Below are positions 15,791-24,966 of a stretch of 64,000 nucleotides of DNA, piece after piece. Every line of letters begins with the position of its first letter. Positions within the stretch are counted from its first letter, which is position 1. The notes beneath the pieces were generated by a model. The model made no database searches and was not told the DNA's origin. It saw only the letters and a list, made by a program, of their open reading frames with translations. The stretch spans positions 94,395-158,394 of the forward strand of contig NZ_PDFK01000009.1 in the NCBI RefSeq assembly GCF_002845985.1, written 5' to 3'. The translations under genes and the position numbers were made by a program. The DNA comes from Lysinibacillus fusiformis. GTDB taxonomy: Bacteria; Bacillota; Bacilli; Bacillales_A; Planococcaceae.

Positions 15791-17977
15791 ATGAAAAAAC
15801 ATCCACTTGAGCAATGGGGCTCAATGGTTGCAAGTAAAAAGGGTCGCTTATTAGCATTAGCTTTTTGGGTGTTATTAGTAGTGGTGCTGTCGTTTGCATG
15901 GCCACAAATCAATAGTATAGAAAGTGAATCCGGTAAAAATTTACCTGATACTGAAATGTCTGAGCAAGCAGCGGCGATTATTGCCGAGCAATTCCCTAAC
16001 GATGCTGGAACACCTTTATTACTAGTTTGGCATCGTGACAGTGGTCTTAGCATTGGGGATTTTACGGCTATCCAAGGTGTTTATAGCGAGCTTCAGGCAA
16101 AGCCCTTAGCCCATCAAACAATGATCCCACCATTTGATCAAATGCCACCACAGGCTTTAATGACTTCCGCTTCCGAAAATGGCACAACGATTGTGACACC
16201 AGTGTTTTTTGAAAAAGATGTCGCTACAGATATGCTACAGGATAGTTTAGATCATCTGACAAAGGTAATGGAACGCTATCAAGTTCAATTAGATGAGAAA
16301 TTATCCAGTGATGCACTCCATGTCCGCTATTCTGGACCAGTTGGGATTGCCACTGATGCTGTCAGTTTATTTTCACAGGCAGATGTGAAATTATTAATAG
16401 CAACCGTATTGCTCGTTTTAGTATTACTTATTATCATTTATCGTTCACCATTACTGGCTATTATTCCTTTAATTGTTGTAGGTCTTGCCTATGGTGTTAT
16501 TAGTCCGACACTTGGTTTCTTTGCTGACCAAGGATGGATAGATAAGGATTCGCAAGCAGTATCCATTATGACTGTTTTACTCTTTGGTGCAGGTACTGAC
16601 TATTGTTTATTTTTAATTTCTAAATATAGAGAAATTCTCTTAGATGTTGAGGATAAGACTGCTGCTATGAAGCTGACTGTCAAAGAATCAGGTGGTGCCA
16701 TTTTAATGAGTGCTTTGACGGTTGTCATTGGTCTAGCTACTCTTAGTCTTGCTCATTATGGTGCATTCCAACGCTTTGCTGTGCCATTTAGCTTTGGCGT
16801 GCTTGTAATGGGAATTGCAGCACTTGTTGTCCTACCAGCTATTCTTGTCATAATAGGACGTGTAGCTTTCTTTCCCTTCATCCCTCGTACTGAGGAAATG
16901 GCAAATAAAAAAGGTAAAAAGCAGCATAAACCTTCACATAAGGTTAGTCATAAAATCGGACGTTTTGTTACACATAAACCATGGATTGTTATTGCTGTAA
17001 CAGTCATTTTACTCGGGGGATTGGCAGCATTCGTTCCACGTATTCAATACACGTTTGATCTGCTTTCATCCTTCCCAAAAGATATGCCGTCCCGAGAAGG
17101 CTTTACTTTAATAGAAGAGAATTTTTCTCCTGGAGAGCTAGCTCCTGTTCAATTGGTTATTGATACTGAAGGTACCGATATTAATTTACAGCAACAACTT
17201 GCTGACATCTCTTATATTGATAGTGTTGCAGATGTACAAACTGGCGATAAAAATAAGGCTATTCAATTGTACGAATTAACTTTCAATGTCAACCCCTATG
17301 CAAAGGAATCATTAGCCCATATTCCTGAGCTTCAAGCTGAGGTAATTAAAATGTTGGAGGTACAAGGGCTCACTAGTGCTGAGAAGCATGTTTGGATTGG
17401 TGGAGAAACAGCCAGCCAATACGATACACAACAAATAACTAAGCGTGATGAGACCGTGATCATGCCAACCATGATTGCTTTAATCGCATTATTATTGTTT
17501 GTTTATTTACGCTCTATTACTGCTACGGTTTATTTATTAGCAACCGTTATTATTTCCTACTTTGGAGCATTAGGTGCTGGATGGCTAATTTTGCATCATA
17601 TCATGGGTGCAGAAGCCATTTCTGGAGCTATACCACTGTATTCCTTCGTGTTCCTAGTAGCACTCGGAGAAGATTATAATATCTTTATGATCTCAGAAAT
17701 TTGGAAAAAGCGTAAAACTGCTGATCATTTAACAGCTGTAGAAGAAGGTGTCGTCCGAACAGGAAGTGTTATTACATCCGCTGGACTCATCTTGGCAGGT
17801 ACGTTTGCTGTGTTGGCAACTTTACCGATTCAGGTGCTTGTTCAATTTGGTTTCGTTACAGCCATCGGTGTGCTTCTCGATACATTTATTGTACGTCCAT
17901 TGCTTGTACCAGCAATCACAACAGTACTAGGTAAATATGCATTTTGGCCAGGGAAGTTATTTAAAAAAGAGGCCTAA
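15791..17977 (+). CDS. MMPL/RND-type membrane transporter (YdfJ-like)
   Basis: This 728-aa protein has two repeats of a helix, a large extracytoplasmic loop and about five helices, the MMPL layout. Conserved features are FGAGTDYCLFLISKYRE near residue 260 and its repeat VALGEDYNIFMISEIWKKR near residue 625. Asp and Tyr/Asn residues in these motifs line the proton relay. It probably exports a lipid-like or amphipathic compound by proton antiport. The basic linker KKGKKQHKPSHKVSHK separates the two halves. It is divergent from the TetR gene, and ATG 15791 has the ribosome site AAATGGAGGTC. Confidence 0.88.
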   Translation: MKKHPLEQWGSMVASKKGRLLALAFWVLLVVVLSFAWPQINSIESESGKNLPDTEMSEQAAAIIAEQFPNDAGTPLLLVWHRDSGLSIGDFTAIQGVYSELQAKPLAHQTMIPPFDQMPPQALMTSASENGTTIVTPVFFEKDVATDMLQDSLDHLTKVMERYQVQLDEKLSSDALHVRYSGPVGIATDAVSLFSQADVKLLIATVLLVLVLLIIIYRSPLLAIIPLIVVGLAYGVISPTLGFFADQGWIDKDSQAVSIMTVLLFGAGTDYCLFLISKYREILLDVEDKTAAMKLTVKESGGAILMSALTVVIGLATLSLAHYGAFQRFAVPFSFGVLVMGIAALVVLPAILVIIGRVAFFPFIPRTEEMANKKGKKQHKPSHKVSHKIGRFVTHKPWIVIAVTVILLGGLAAFVPRIQYTFDLLSSFPKDMPSREGFTLIEENFSPGELAPVQLVIDTEGTDINLQQQLADISYIDSVADVQTGDKNKAIQLYELTFNVNPYAKESLAHIPELQAEVIKMLEVQGLTSAEKHVWIGGETASQYDTQQITKRDETVIMPTMIALIALLLFVYLRSITATVYLLATVIISYFGALGAGWLILHHIMGAEAISGAIPLYSFVFLVALGEDYNIFMISEIWKKRKTADHLTAVEEGVVRTGSVITSAGLILAGTFAVLATLPIQVLVQFGFVTAIGVLLDTFIVRPLLVPAITTVLGKYAFWPGKLFKKEA

Positions 17978-17983
17978 ACAGAT

Positions 17984-18038
17984 AACACGGACATTAGATA
18001 AGTATGACTATCATACTTGCTAACATCCGTGTTTTTTC
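17984..18038 (+). terminator. Terminator after MMPL gene
   Basis: AACACGGA...TCCGTGTT outer stem with an inner AGTATG/CATACT stem, followed by TTTTTT. Confidence 0.85.
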
Positions 18039-18119
18039 TATTAATACTATAAACATTTCATCATATAATTATACTAATTTAACTTTATTACTCTCCATTC
18101 AAATAAAGGAGTGGCATAA

Positions 18120-18980
18120 ATGAACCTTCAAAAACTACAGCAACGCTTCCCATTATTAACCCCCTTTTCAGGTAAAACAGACGGAAACTATGTATTTAAT
18201 TTTGACAACCATCTTTATGAAATTCCAGCACATACCGTGACACAAAGTGAATTTGAGCTGTTGCAAATTTTCTCAGATCCCATTGCCTTGCCACATGACT
18301 ACGATAGGATTTGGCTAGATTATTTAACAGACCTAACGGATATTGCTCCATCTATCCTTCCTCTACATCGTTTGTTATTTCTTCACTTCGACAAAGATTT
18401 TACAGCACCTGCATTACTCCGCACAATCTTTGAAGCTTTACTAGGAAAAGATATTTTCATGCTATCCATACATCCACAATTATTTGTCATAATCGAATGT
18501 ATTAAGGGTGATGAAATATTAAATTTTGCTCATTATCTTGATCCATTAATCGAGGATTTACAGGCTCATTTTAAGATTTTCGTATCTGATGTTATACCAG
18601 ACGTAACGACGACTAAGGAGCGATTTAGCTGGTATGTCCACCTTCAACAATTTATTTGGACCTATACACCAAAGCATGTACTCACACAGCAGGAGATTTT
18701 AGTGCCATATGTCATGCAGCGTATAGAGTCACATGAAAAGGAGATTTTTATTTCCTCTGTCTTAAAAAGTGCCACCTCTCAGCCTGAATTACTCCATACG
18801 ATAAAGCAATTGATTGAATATGAAGGGAATATCACATTAGCTTCTAAAAAAATGTATATGCATCGCAATACACTACAAAATCGCTTAGAAAAATTTCAGC
18901 TATTGACGCAAAAGGACATTCGGCATTTTTCTCATCGACTAGATGTTTATTTCGCAATTATTTTCTTAGAATCACTTTAG
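18120..18980 (+). CDS. PucR/CdaR-type helix-turn-helix regulator
   Basis: The 286-aa protein ends in the PucR C-terminal HTH (HTH_30): EYEGNITLASKKMYMHRNTLQNRLEKFQ, near residues 235-265. The N-terminal 200 residues have no domain I recognise; they lack the GGDEF-like and PucR N-terminal parts of larger relatives. It lies upstream of and co-directional with the MsmX-like ATPase gene (about 100 bases), so it may regulate that gene or the convergent amino-sugar operon. The ATG at 18120 is preceded by AAAGGAGTGGCATA. Confidence 0.78.
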   Translation: MNLQKLQQRFPLLTPFSGKTDGNYVFNFDNHLYEIPAHTVTQSEFELLQIFSDPIALPHDYDRIWLDYLTDLTDIAPSILPLHRLLFLHFDKDFTAPALLRTIFEALLGKDIFMLSIHPQLFVIIECIKGDEILNFAHYLDPLIEDLQAHFKIFVSDVIPDVTTTKERFSWYVHLQQFIWTYTPKHVLTQQEILVPYVMQRIESHEKEIFISSVLKSATSQPELLHTIKQLIEYEGNITLASKKMYMHRNTLQNRLEKFQLLTQKDIRHFSHRLDVYFAIIFLESL

Positions 18981-19083
18981 GTTAACTGCACAATTAATGG
19001 CCTCAACACTGTGCACTGTTTCTCTATCACTCTGTGCTGAAGTTATTTACAATAAAATTATGTCTTACAAAGGGGTGTATATT

Positions 19084-20166
19084 ATGGCGGAATTACGGTT
19101 AGAGCATATCTATAAAATTTACGATAAAAATATTCAGGCTGTAACTGATTTCAATCTGCATATTCATAATAAAGAATTCATTGTGTTTGTAGGTCCATCT
19201 GGCTGTGGAAAAACCTCAACTTTGCGTATGATTGCTGGCTTAGAGGACATATCAAAAGGAGAACTCTATATTGATGATGTCCTAATGAATGATGTGGAGT
19301 CAAAAGATCGTAGTATTGCCATGGTATTTCAAAGCTATGCTTTATATCCACATATGACAGTCTATGATAATATGGCGTTTAGCTTAAAGCTCCGAAAGGT
19401 CGATAAAAAGGAAATAGATCACCGCTTCAAAGAGGCTGCTAAAATATTAGGTTTAGAGGATTATTTAAAAAGAAAGCCAAAAGCTTTATCAGGTGGACAA
19501 CGTCAGCGTGTGGCACTTGGTCGAGCTATTGTTAGAGACGCTAAAGTATTTTTAATGGATGAACCTCTTTCTAATTTGGATGCCAAATTACGTGTGCAAA
19601 TGCGTGCTGAAATCCAGAAACTCCATCAACGAATTCAAACAACTACAATCTATGTTACGCATGACCAAACAGAGGCTATGACAATGGCTACTTGCCTCGT
19701 CGTGATGAAGGATGGTCTTATTCAACAAATCGGGACGCCAAAGGAAGTATATAATACACCTCATAACATGTTTGTGGCAGGCTTTATTGGTTCACCATCC
19801 ATGAACTTATTCCATTGCCACCTTACAGAAACAGAGATCCTTTTAGGAGAGCAGAGCTTCCCTATCCCATCCATGTACGTACCATTGTTAAAGGAAAAAA
19901 ATTATTTTGGGAAAGAGATTGTTATGGGTATACGTCCTGAGGATTTACAAATTACGGATGTCGTTTCTCCCTTTGCTTTTAAGGCAACTATTGATGTTAC
20001 TGAATTACTAGGTGCAGAAACTTATCTTTATTGTTCTTTAAACAATCAAAATTTCATTGCACGCGTACAGGCTGACAATAATTCACACCCATCCGATAGG
20101 GTTTCCTTTGTCATGAGGGAGGAAAAAATCCACTTCTTTGACCCTGAAACAGAAGAGCGCCTTTAA
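19084..20166 (+). CDS. Carbohydrate ABC transporter ATPase, MsmX/UgpC-like
   Basis: The start is ATG 19084 (AAAGGGG nearby), giving 360 aa. The frame extends 29 codons further upstream but those do not resemble the family. The motifs are Walker A GPSGCGKTS, signature LSGGQRQRVAL, Walker B VFLMDEPLSNLDAKLR and the switch His VTHDQTEAM. A C-terminal regulatory OB-like domain of the MalK type follows (MGIRPEDL near residue 280). Such ATPases serve several sugar importers in trans. The convergent amino-sugar operon (20253-27296) has permeases and a binding protein but no ATPase, so this is its likely motor. Confidence 0.9.
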   Translation: MAELRLEHIYKIYDKNIQAVTDFNLHIHNKEFIVFVGPSGCGKTSTLRMIAGLEDISKGELYIDDVLMNDVESKDRSIAMVFQSYALYPHMTVYDNMAFSLKLRKVDKKEIDHRFKEAAKILGLEDYLKRKPKALSGGQRQRVALGRAIVRDAKVFLMDEPLSNLDAKLRVQMRAEIQKLHQRIQTTTIYVTHDQTEAMTMATCLVVMKDGLIQQIGTPKEVYNTPHNMFVAGFIGSPSMNLFHCHLTETEILLGEQSFPIPSMYVPLLKEKNYFGKEIVMGIRPEDLQITDVVSPFAFKATIDVTELLGAETYLYCSLNNQNFIARVQADNNSHPSDRVSFVMREEKIHFFDPETEERL

Positions 20167-20214
20167 GCATACACTCTAGAGGAAGGCGTCGACTACAGCT
20201 GAATCGAAACCAAA

Positions 20215-20258
20215 AACGAAGACGATACTATGGGATAATAGATCGCCTTCGTTTACTT
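20215..20258 (+). terminator. Terminator after ATPase gene
   Basis: AACGAAG...CTTCGTT with inner CGAT/ATCG and CTAT/ATAG stems, followed by a T-rich run. It may also act for the convergent operon. Confidence 0.7.
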
Positions 20259-21200
20259 TATTTTATTTTTTCGTTTCGCCACTTTTTTATGCAGCCCTTG
20301 AATGACTGAACGTGTTTCGTCTAAATAGTCAACTGTCTGCTCATAGGCACTCGTCACGACTCCCATAAATAAAATATCAATGACGAGTAGTTGGGCAAGG
20401 CGTGAGGAGGTTGCACCACTTCTAAAAGTAGCTTCAACATTTGGAGATACATATAAGCAAATGTCCGCTAAACTAGCTGCTAAAGAACTACCATAGCGCG
20501 TTAAACTAATTGTAGTTGCCGGTGTTTCCCTAGCTATCTCAAGAATTTTAGCCACTTCATGTGTTTCTCCAGAAAAGGAAATGCCCACTACGACATCTCC
20601 CTCCTGTGCATTGACTACCGCTGTAGCTCCTAAATGTAGGTCCATAAAAGCTCTACTATTTTTATTGATTCTTGAAAATTTTTGATCTGCATCCATTGCT
20701 GCTATACCTGAAGCACCCACTCCAAAAAATATAATTTTACGAGCTTGTGATAAAGCAGTGACGGCACGCTCTAATTCAACTATATCTATTAAATTAGCTG
20801 TTTGTGCCAAAATTTCACTACTTTGCATCGTCACCTTTTCTACAATCGATGGCAATGCTTCATTTGCCTCAATATCCCGATCTACTGTTTTCGTATGTTG
20901 TAAATCACCAGCGATACGTAATTTCAGCTCTTGAACACCACTTATATTTAACGATTTACACAGACGAATGACAGCCGCACTACTTGTATGACTTGCTTCT
21001 CCCAATTCAACCGCAGTCATTTTAATTGCCTGTGTTGGGTAGTCTAAAATAAAGCTCGCTACCTTTTTTTCTGAAGGAGGTAGCTTCTCTCGCATTTCTG
21101 CAAGCATAATTAAGCCAGCATTTATTTTGTCCATTCTTCCATCCTCATCTCTTGTTGAATGGAGGTTTCCATTCACATCTCGCATCAAAACTTTCTTCAT
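20253..21200 (-). CDS. MurR/RpiR family regulator
   Basis: The 315-aa protein has an N-terminal RpiR HTH (PPSEKKVASFILDYP then SSAAVIRLCKSLNISG) and a C-terminal SIS sugar-phosphate-binding domain (FFGVGASGIAAMDADQKF, GISFSGETHEVAKI). Its ATG overlaps the murQ stop (ATGA); an internal ATG about 22 codons in is an alternative start and fits the family's usual N-terminus better. In B. subtilis and E. coli, MurR responds to MurNAc-6-phosphate. Here it is the last gene of a MurNAc-salvage operon and should repress it. Confidence 0.88.
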   Translation of the reverse strand: MKKVLMRDVNGNLHSTRDEDGRMDKINAGLIMLAEMREKLPPSEKKVASFILDYPTQAIKMTAVELGEASHTSSAAVIRLCKSLNISGVQELKLRIAGDLQHTKTVDRDIEANEALPSIVEKVTMQSSEILAQTANLIDIVELERAVTALSQARKIIFFGVGASGIAAMDADQKFSRINKNSRAFMDLHLGATAVVNAQEGDVVVGISFSGETHEVAKILEIARETPATTISLTRYGSSLAASLADICLYVSPNVEATFRSGATSSRLAQLLVIDILFMGVVTSAYEQTVDYLDETRSVIQGLHKKVAKRKNKIK

Positions 21201-22090
21201 TCCACTGCTCTACGTACATGCCCTTCGGATTGGGCTAGTAATTCCGTTGCTTCTTCTATTGTTGTATTCGTCAGTAGCATCACAATCGATAGCTTCACTT
21301 GAAAATTAGTTTGCTCCAAAACACTTTCAGCCTGACTATAAGCAACACCTGTCACATCACAAACTATTTGTTTGGCTCGCTCTCGCAATTTAAAGTTACT
21401 AGCATGGACATCCACCATTAAATTTTTATAGACTTTGCCAAGCTTGATCATTGTGGCTGTTGTAATCATATTCAGTATTTGTTTATGGGCAGTGGCAGCC
21501 TTTAATCTTGTAGACCCTGTCAAAATTTCCGGACCAGTAATCACCTCTATCGCAATGTCCGTATACTGACTAATGGCAGAATGAGAATTACTAACTAAGC
21601 TGATGGTTTTCGCTCCTATTTGCTGCGCGTATATTAATGCCCCCTTCACAAAAGGTGTTCTACCACTTGCCGCAATTCCAATCACTACATCGCGGTTTGT
21701 TAGCTGTCGTTTCTTTAATTCTGCTTCGCCTAATGACAGATCATCCTCCGCTCCTTCTACGGCAATCATGACTGCCTCTTCCCCACCAGCCAATATTGCC
21801 TGTACAAGCGCTGGTAAGGTACTAAATGTGGGCGGACATTCCACTGCATCAAGCAAACCAATTCGCCCACTCGTCCCTGCACCTACATAAAATAAACGGC
21901 CACCATTCTTCAGTGCATGAACAGTAGCTGTAATAGCTTGTTCAATCTCAGGTAAAACTTTGGCTATGGCTAACGGTATTTTTTTATCCTCTTCATTCAT
22001 CAGCTTTACAATTTCAGCAGTGGACATTAAATCTAGATTTGTCGTATCTGGATGGTAGCCTTCAGTCGTCAGTTTTGTCATGCGTTCCAT
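21197..22090 (-). CDS. murQ: N-acetylmuramic acid 6-phosphate etherase
   Basis: This 297-aa SIS-domain protein carries the MurQ hallmark GAGTSGRIGLLDAVECPPTF near residue 70, and EGAEDD, which contains the catalytic Glu region. The C-terminal helical part follows (RLKAATAHKQILNMITT, MVDVHASNFKLRERA). MurQ cleaves the lactyl ether of MurNAc-6P to GlcNAc-6P and D-lactate in the cytosol, allowing reuse of peptidoglycan sugars. Its neighbours (kinase 5 bases upstream, MurR-like regulator overlapping downstream) support this assignment. Confidence 0.95.
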   Translation of the reverse strand: MERMTKLTTEGYHPDTTNLDLMSTAEIVKLMNEEDKKIPLAIAKVLPEIEQAITATVHALKNGGRLFYVGAGTSGRIGLLDAVECPPTFSTLPALVQAILAGGEEAVMIAVEGAEDDLSLGEAELKKRQLTNRDVVIGIAASGRTPFVKGALIYAQQIGAKTISLVSNSHSAISQYTDIAIEVITGPEILTGSTRLKAATAHKQILNMITTATMIKLGKVYKNLMVDVHASNFKLRERAKQIVCDVTGVAYSQAESVLEQTNFQVKLSIVMLLTNTTIEEATELLAQSEGHVRRAVE

Positions 22091-22095
22091 TGAAT

Positions 22096-23109
22096 TTAAA
22101 TCCCTCCCGCGCTCTTTTCATAGATGCTCATCCAAGTTCCCTTTACCGTTTGCTGTAAAGCTTCTGTCATTTGAATCCCCTCACTCAAAAGCCCATTAAT
22201 GAAAGCACCAATAACAGGTGGCACTTCAGGTTGTATGAGCCGATTATGCCTAGTTGCTAGCCGTAATGTCTCTTGAAAACATTGCTTAAAATAAAGATTT
22301 TCAAATAAACCTCCACATATGACAATAGGCCAATTTTTCACTTGTGGTTCTTTTTTCAGCATCGTTTGGAGGAATTGCACTAAATGATGAATAGCCTGTT
22401 CGATAATATTCTTTGCTTTATCATTCTGTTGTTCAGCTAAACTTAACACCGTCCGAGCTATAGAGGCTATGAGGACACGTGGTTGTGGATGCTCATAAAC
22501 ATGGGTAATGATGTCAGTAGGATTTGTTAATGTTAACTGCTCTAAAATGGCCGCAGTAAAGACATCTCCATTCATGCCAAAAACATCATAATGCTGAGCA
22601 ATTTCACGCAATGCCTCTTGCCCAATATAGTAGCCACTGCCTTCATCTCCAAATAAATAACCCCATCCTCCAACACGACTAACTTGATGATCTTTCCTGA
22701 CAGCGTATACAATGGAGCCTGTGCCTGCTATTACAACGAGCCCTTGCTGGGTAAATGTACCGCTAGTAAGAGCCGCTACTGCATCATTGGTGATCGTTAC
22801 CTTACAAGAGCTAGCAGGGAAAATGAAACCAATCCATTGCTCCCAGCGGACTTTATCTACTTGTCGATCTCCTCCTGCCACACATAAGAACACAGTCGAA
22901 ACATCACTCTTTGTCGCAGCTATCTTTTGTAATAACTGGGCTAGTAGATGCTCAATCTGTATCCTTACCACGTTTGGTGGTGTCGCCTTCATATTTGTTC
23001 CGGCTCCTTCAACAACTGCCAGCACTTCTCCTTCTTTCGTTCCGACTACTGCGCGAGTTCTCGTTCCGCCTCCATCTACCGCAATAATGTATTGTCTATT
23101 TAATAGCAC
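22096..23109 (-). CDS. BadF/BcrAD-type sugar kinase, MurK-like MurNAc/GlcNAc kinase
   Basis: This 337-aa ASKHA-fold kinase has the phosphate loop AVDGGGTRTRAVVG at residue 10, GTGSIVYAV near 130 and the adenosine-motif region VICGGLFEN near 275. This layout matches N-acetylglucosamine kinases and MurK of Clostridium acetobutylicum, which phosphorylates MurNAc and GlcNAc. The GTG start at 23109 overlaps the permease gene by 14 bases. It would supply MurNAc-6P to MurQ when the sugar enters unphosphorylated through an ABC importer. Substrate specificity is inferred from context. Confidence 0.85.
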   Translation of the reverse strand: MLLNRQYIIAVDGGGTRTRAVVGTKEGEVLAVVEGAGTNMKATPPNVVRIQIEHLLAQLLQKIAATKSDVSTVFLCVAGGDRQVDKVRWEQWIGFIFPASSCKVTITNDAVAALTSGTFTQQGLVVIAGTGSIVYAVRKDHQVSRVGGWGYLFGDEGSGYYIGQEALREIAQHYDVFGMNGDVFTAAILEQLTLTNPTDIITHVYEHPQPRVLIASIARTVLSLAEQQNDKAKNIIEQAIHHLVQFLQTMLKKEPQVKNWPIVICGGLFENLYFKQCFQETLRLATRHNRLIQPEVPPVIGAFINGLLSEGIQMTEALQQTVKGTWMSIYEKSAGGI

Positions 23110-23932
23110 CAGCCGTCAGCCCTTCCATAAATTGCTTTGAAGCAATGAAGAATAATAGGATCATTGGTAATGATGCTAATGTTAGGCCTGCAAACAGCGA
23201 GCCCCAATCTGCGGAATGTTCCCCAAAGAGTGACATCATTCCAACAGGTATCGTCCGTTTCATTTTCTCTGTAATAAAAATAAGCGGGAAGAAAAAATCA
23301 TTCCATGCAGCGATAAAGTTAATAATGACGACTGTTCCAAGTGCCGGTCTCATTAACGGTAATACCACATGCCAAAGGACTCTTAAGTTTCCTGCCCCAT
23401 CTATACGGGCAGCCTCTTCCAGCTCATAGGGCATCGTTTTAAAAAAGCCTGTTAAGATCAGCATGGATAATGGTATGCCTGTCGCCATATTCATCAAAAT
23501 TAAAGACCATAAGGAATTAATTAATCCTAAATCACGCATTAAAATAAAGAGCGGTACAATACCTAGCTTTATAGGGATCATCATGCCTAATAAAAAAATA
23601 AAAAACAATGCATGATTCCAAGAAAATTGAAAGCGAGCAATATAAAATGAAGCCAATGAACAAACAACAACAATCAATACAACAGATACAACGCTGACAA
23701 ACAGACTGTTTAAAAAATACGTTGTAAATGGGATTTTAGATAATAATGTACGGTAAGTCTCTAAGCTAAAGCTAGTTGGTAAGCCTAATGGATTTTTGTA
23801 AATGTCCACGCTTTTTTTAAATGAAGATAAAATCATTAACAAAACGGGATATAAACTAATGGTCGCCACCATAAATACCACAAGATAATAAAAAGGTCGA
23901 ACCCATATTGCACCTTGCTTCACTATATTCAC
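23096..23932 (-). CDS. Carbohydrate ABC transporter permease (MalG type)
   Basis: The 278-aa protein has six predicted helices and the MalG-type coupling motif EEAARIDGAGNLRVLWHVVLPLMRPALGT near residue 175. It pairs with the MalF-type permease encoded immediately upstream (3-base gap) to form the channel of an importer for a peptidoglycan-derived amino sugar. ATPase is absent from the operon. Confidence 0.9.
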   Translation of the reverse strand: MNIVKQGAIWVRPFYYLVVFMVATISLYPVLLMILSSFKKSVDIYKNPLGLPTSFSLETYRTLLSKIPFTTYFLNSLFVSVVSVVLIVVVCSLASFYIARFQFSWNHALFFIFLLGMMIPIKLGIVPLFILMRDLGLINSLWSLILMNMATGIPLSMLILTGFFKTMPYELEEAARIDGAGNLRVLWHVVLPLMRPALGTVVIINFIAAWNDFFFPLIFITEKMKRTIPVGMMSLFGEHSADWGSLFAGLTLASLPMILLFFIASKQFMEGLTAGAIK

Positions 23933-23935
23933 CCC

Positions 23936-24880
23936 CTACATTTGGACATCCCTTTTATTGGCCAGGCGTAAAAATACCGTGGTACAAACTAAAATAAATA
24001 GGAATAGTACCGTTGCTAGCGCAGAACCTAGCCCAATAGCTGTCGCTCCAGAAGCTGTAGAGCTACCAAATGCCAAGCGATAGAAAAATACAGCTAAAGT
24101 ATCTGTAGAATAATATGGCTCTCCCATGGAGCCCTGCATCGCATATACAAGCTCAAATGCCTCAAAGGACTGGATAAACGTTAAAATTCCCATGATCATA
24201 ATAGATGGCACCATTAATGGCAAATAAATAGTGCGTAATAATGTAAAGCCTTTGGCACCATCCAATTTTGCTGCTTCAACTAACTCACTTGGAATTCCTT
24301 GAAAGCCAGCTAAAAATATTAAAACGCCAAAACCAAGCCCAAACCAACAATTCACTAAAATAATCGCTATTAAAGCTGTTCCAGGATCTCCAAGCCAAGC
24401 CTTTTGTAAGGTTTCAAGACCCAATTTCTCTAAAATAACATTTAAGGTACCAAAATTAGGATTTAAGATGAGCTTCCATAAGAAACCTACTACGATTACT
24501 GATAATAATCGTGGTAGAAAGAAAGCCGCCTTAAAAAACGCCGCTCCCTTAACTTTTTGGTAGATAATAAATGCAAGAAAGAATGCTAATCCATTCATCA
24601 CTACCATTTGCAAAACAAAATACAGGACATTATGTTTGAAGGCGTTCCAAAACATGGAGCTATAAGGTTCTGTCGTAAAAAGCGTCACAAAATTTTGGAA
24701 GCCAATGAAACCGCCACGAGCCATCCCTTTCCATTCAAAAAAACTATAGGATAAAGCTGCTACTATCGGATAAAGTACAAACATTCCGTATACTATTAGT
24801 GCAGGAATTGGGAAAAGATGTATTGTCCATTTTGCCCACGATTTCCTCTTTCTTGACGATGAAGCTGTAGATTCTTTCAT
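23936..24880 (-). CDS. Carbohydrate ABC transporter permease (MalF type)
   Basis: The 314-aa protein starts with a basic Ser-rich N-terminus (STASSSRKRKSWAKW), then about six helices with the coupling motif VEAAKLDGAKGFTLLRTIYLPLM near residue 215. It is the partner of the MalG-type permease. A stem-loop without a T-run (24916-24951) separates it from the binding-protein gene upstream. Confidence 0.9.
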   Translation of the reverse strand: MKESTASSSRKRKSWAKWTIHLFPIPALIVYGMFVLYPIVAALSYSFFEWKGMARGGFIGFQNFVTLFTTEPYSSMFWNAFKHNVLYFVLQMVVMNGLAFFLAFIIYQKVKGAAFFKAAFFLPRLLSVIVVGFLWKLILNPNFGTLNVILEKLGLETLQKAWLGDPGTALIAIILVNCWFGLGFGVLIFLAGFQGIPSELVEAAKLDGAKGFTLLRTIYLPLMVPSIMIMGILTFIQSFEAFELVYAMQGSMGEPYYSTDTLAVFFYRLAFGSSTASGATAIGLGSALATVLFLFILVCTTVFLRLANKRDVQM

Positions 24881-24915
24881 GCTGAACAGCCCCCTTTAAT
24901 CATAATGAGACAACA

Positions 24916-24951
24916 AGACCCCTATACACCTTAGTGAAGTTTCAGGGGTCT
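24916..24951 (-). other. Intercistronic stem-loop after binding-protein gene
   Basis: AGACCCCT / AGGGGTCT stem with a 20-base loop and no T-run, between the solute-binding-protein and permease genes. This position is typical of hairpins that protect the binding-protein part of an ABC mRNA from 3' decay, giving it excess expression. Confidence 0.6.
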
Positions 24952-24966
24952 ATCTTAATACATTAC

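Noticed and set aside
18997..19083. Extended N-terminus of the MsmX-like ATPase
   Set aside because: The 29 extra residues do not fit the family; MAELRLEHIYKIY at 19084 is the standard beginning and has its own ribosome site.
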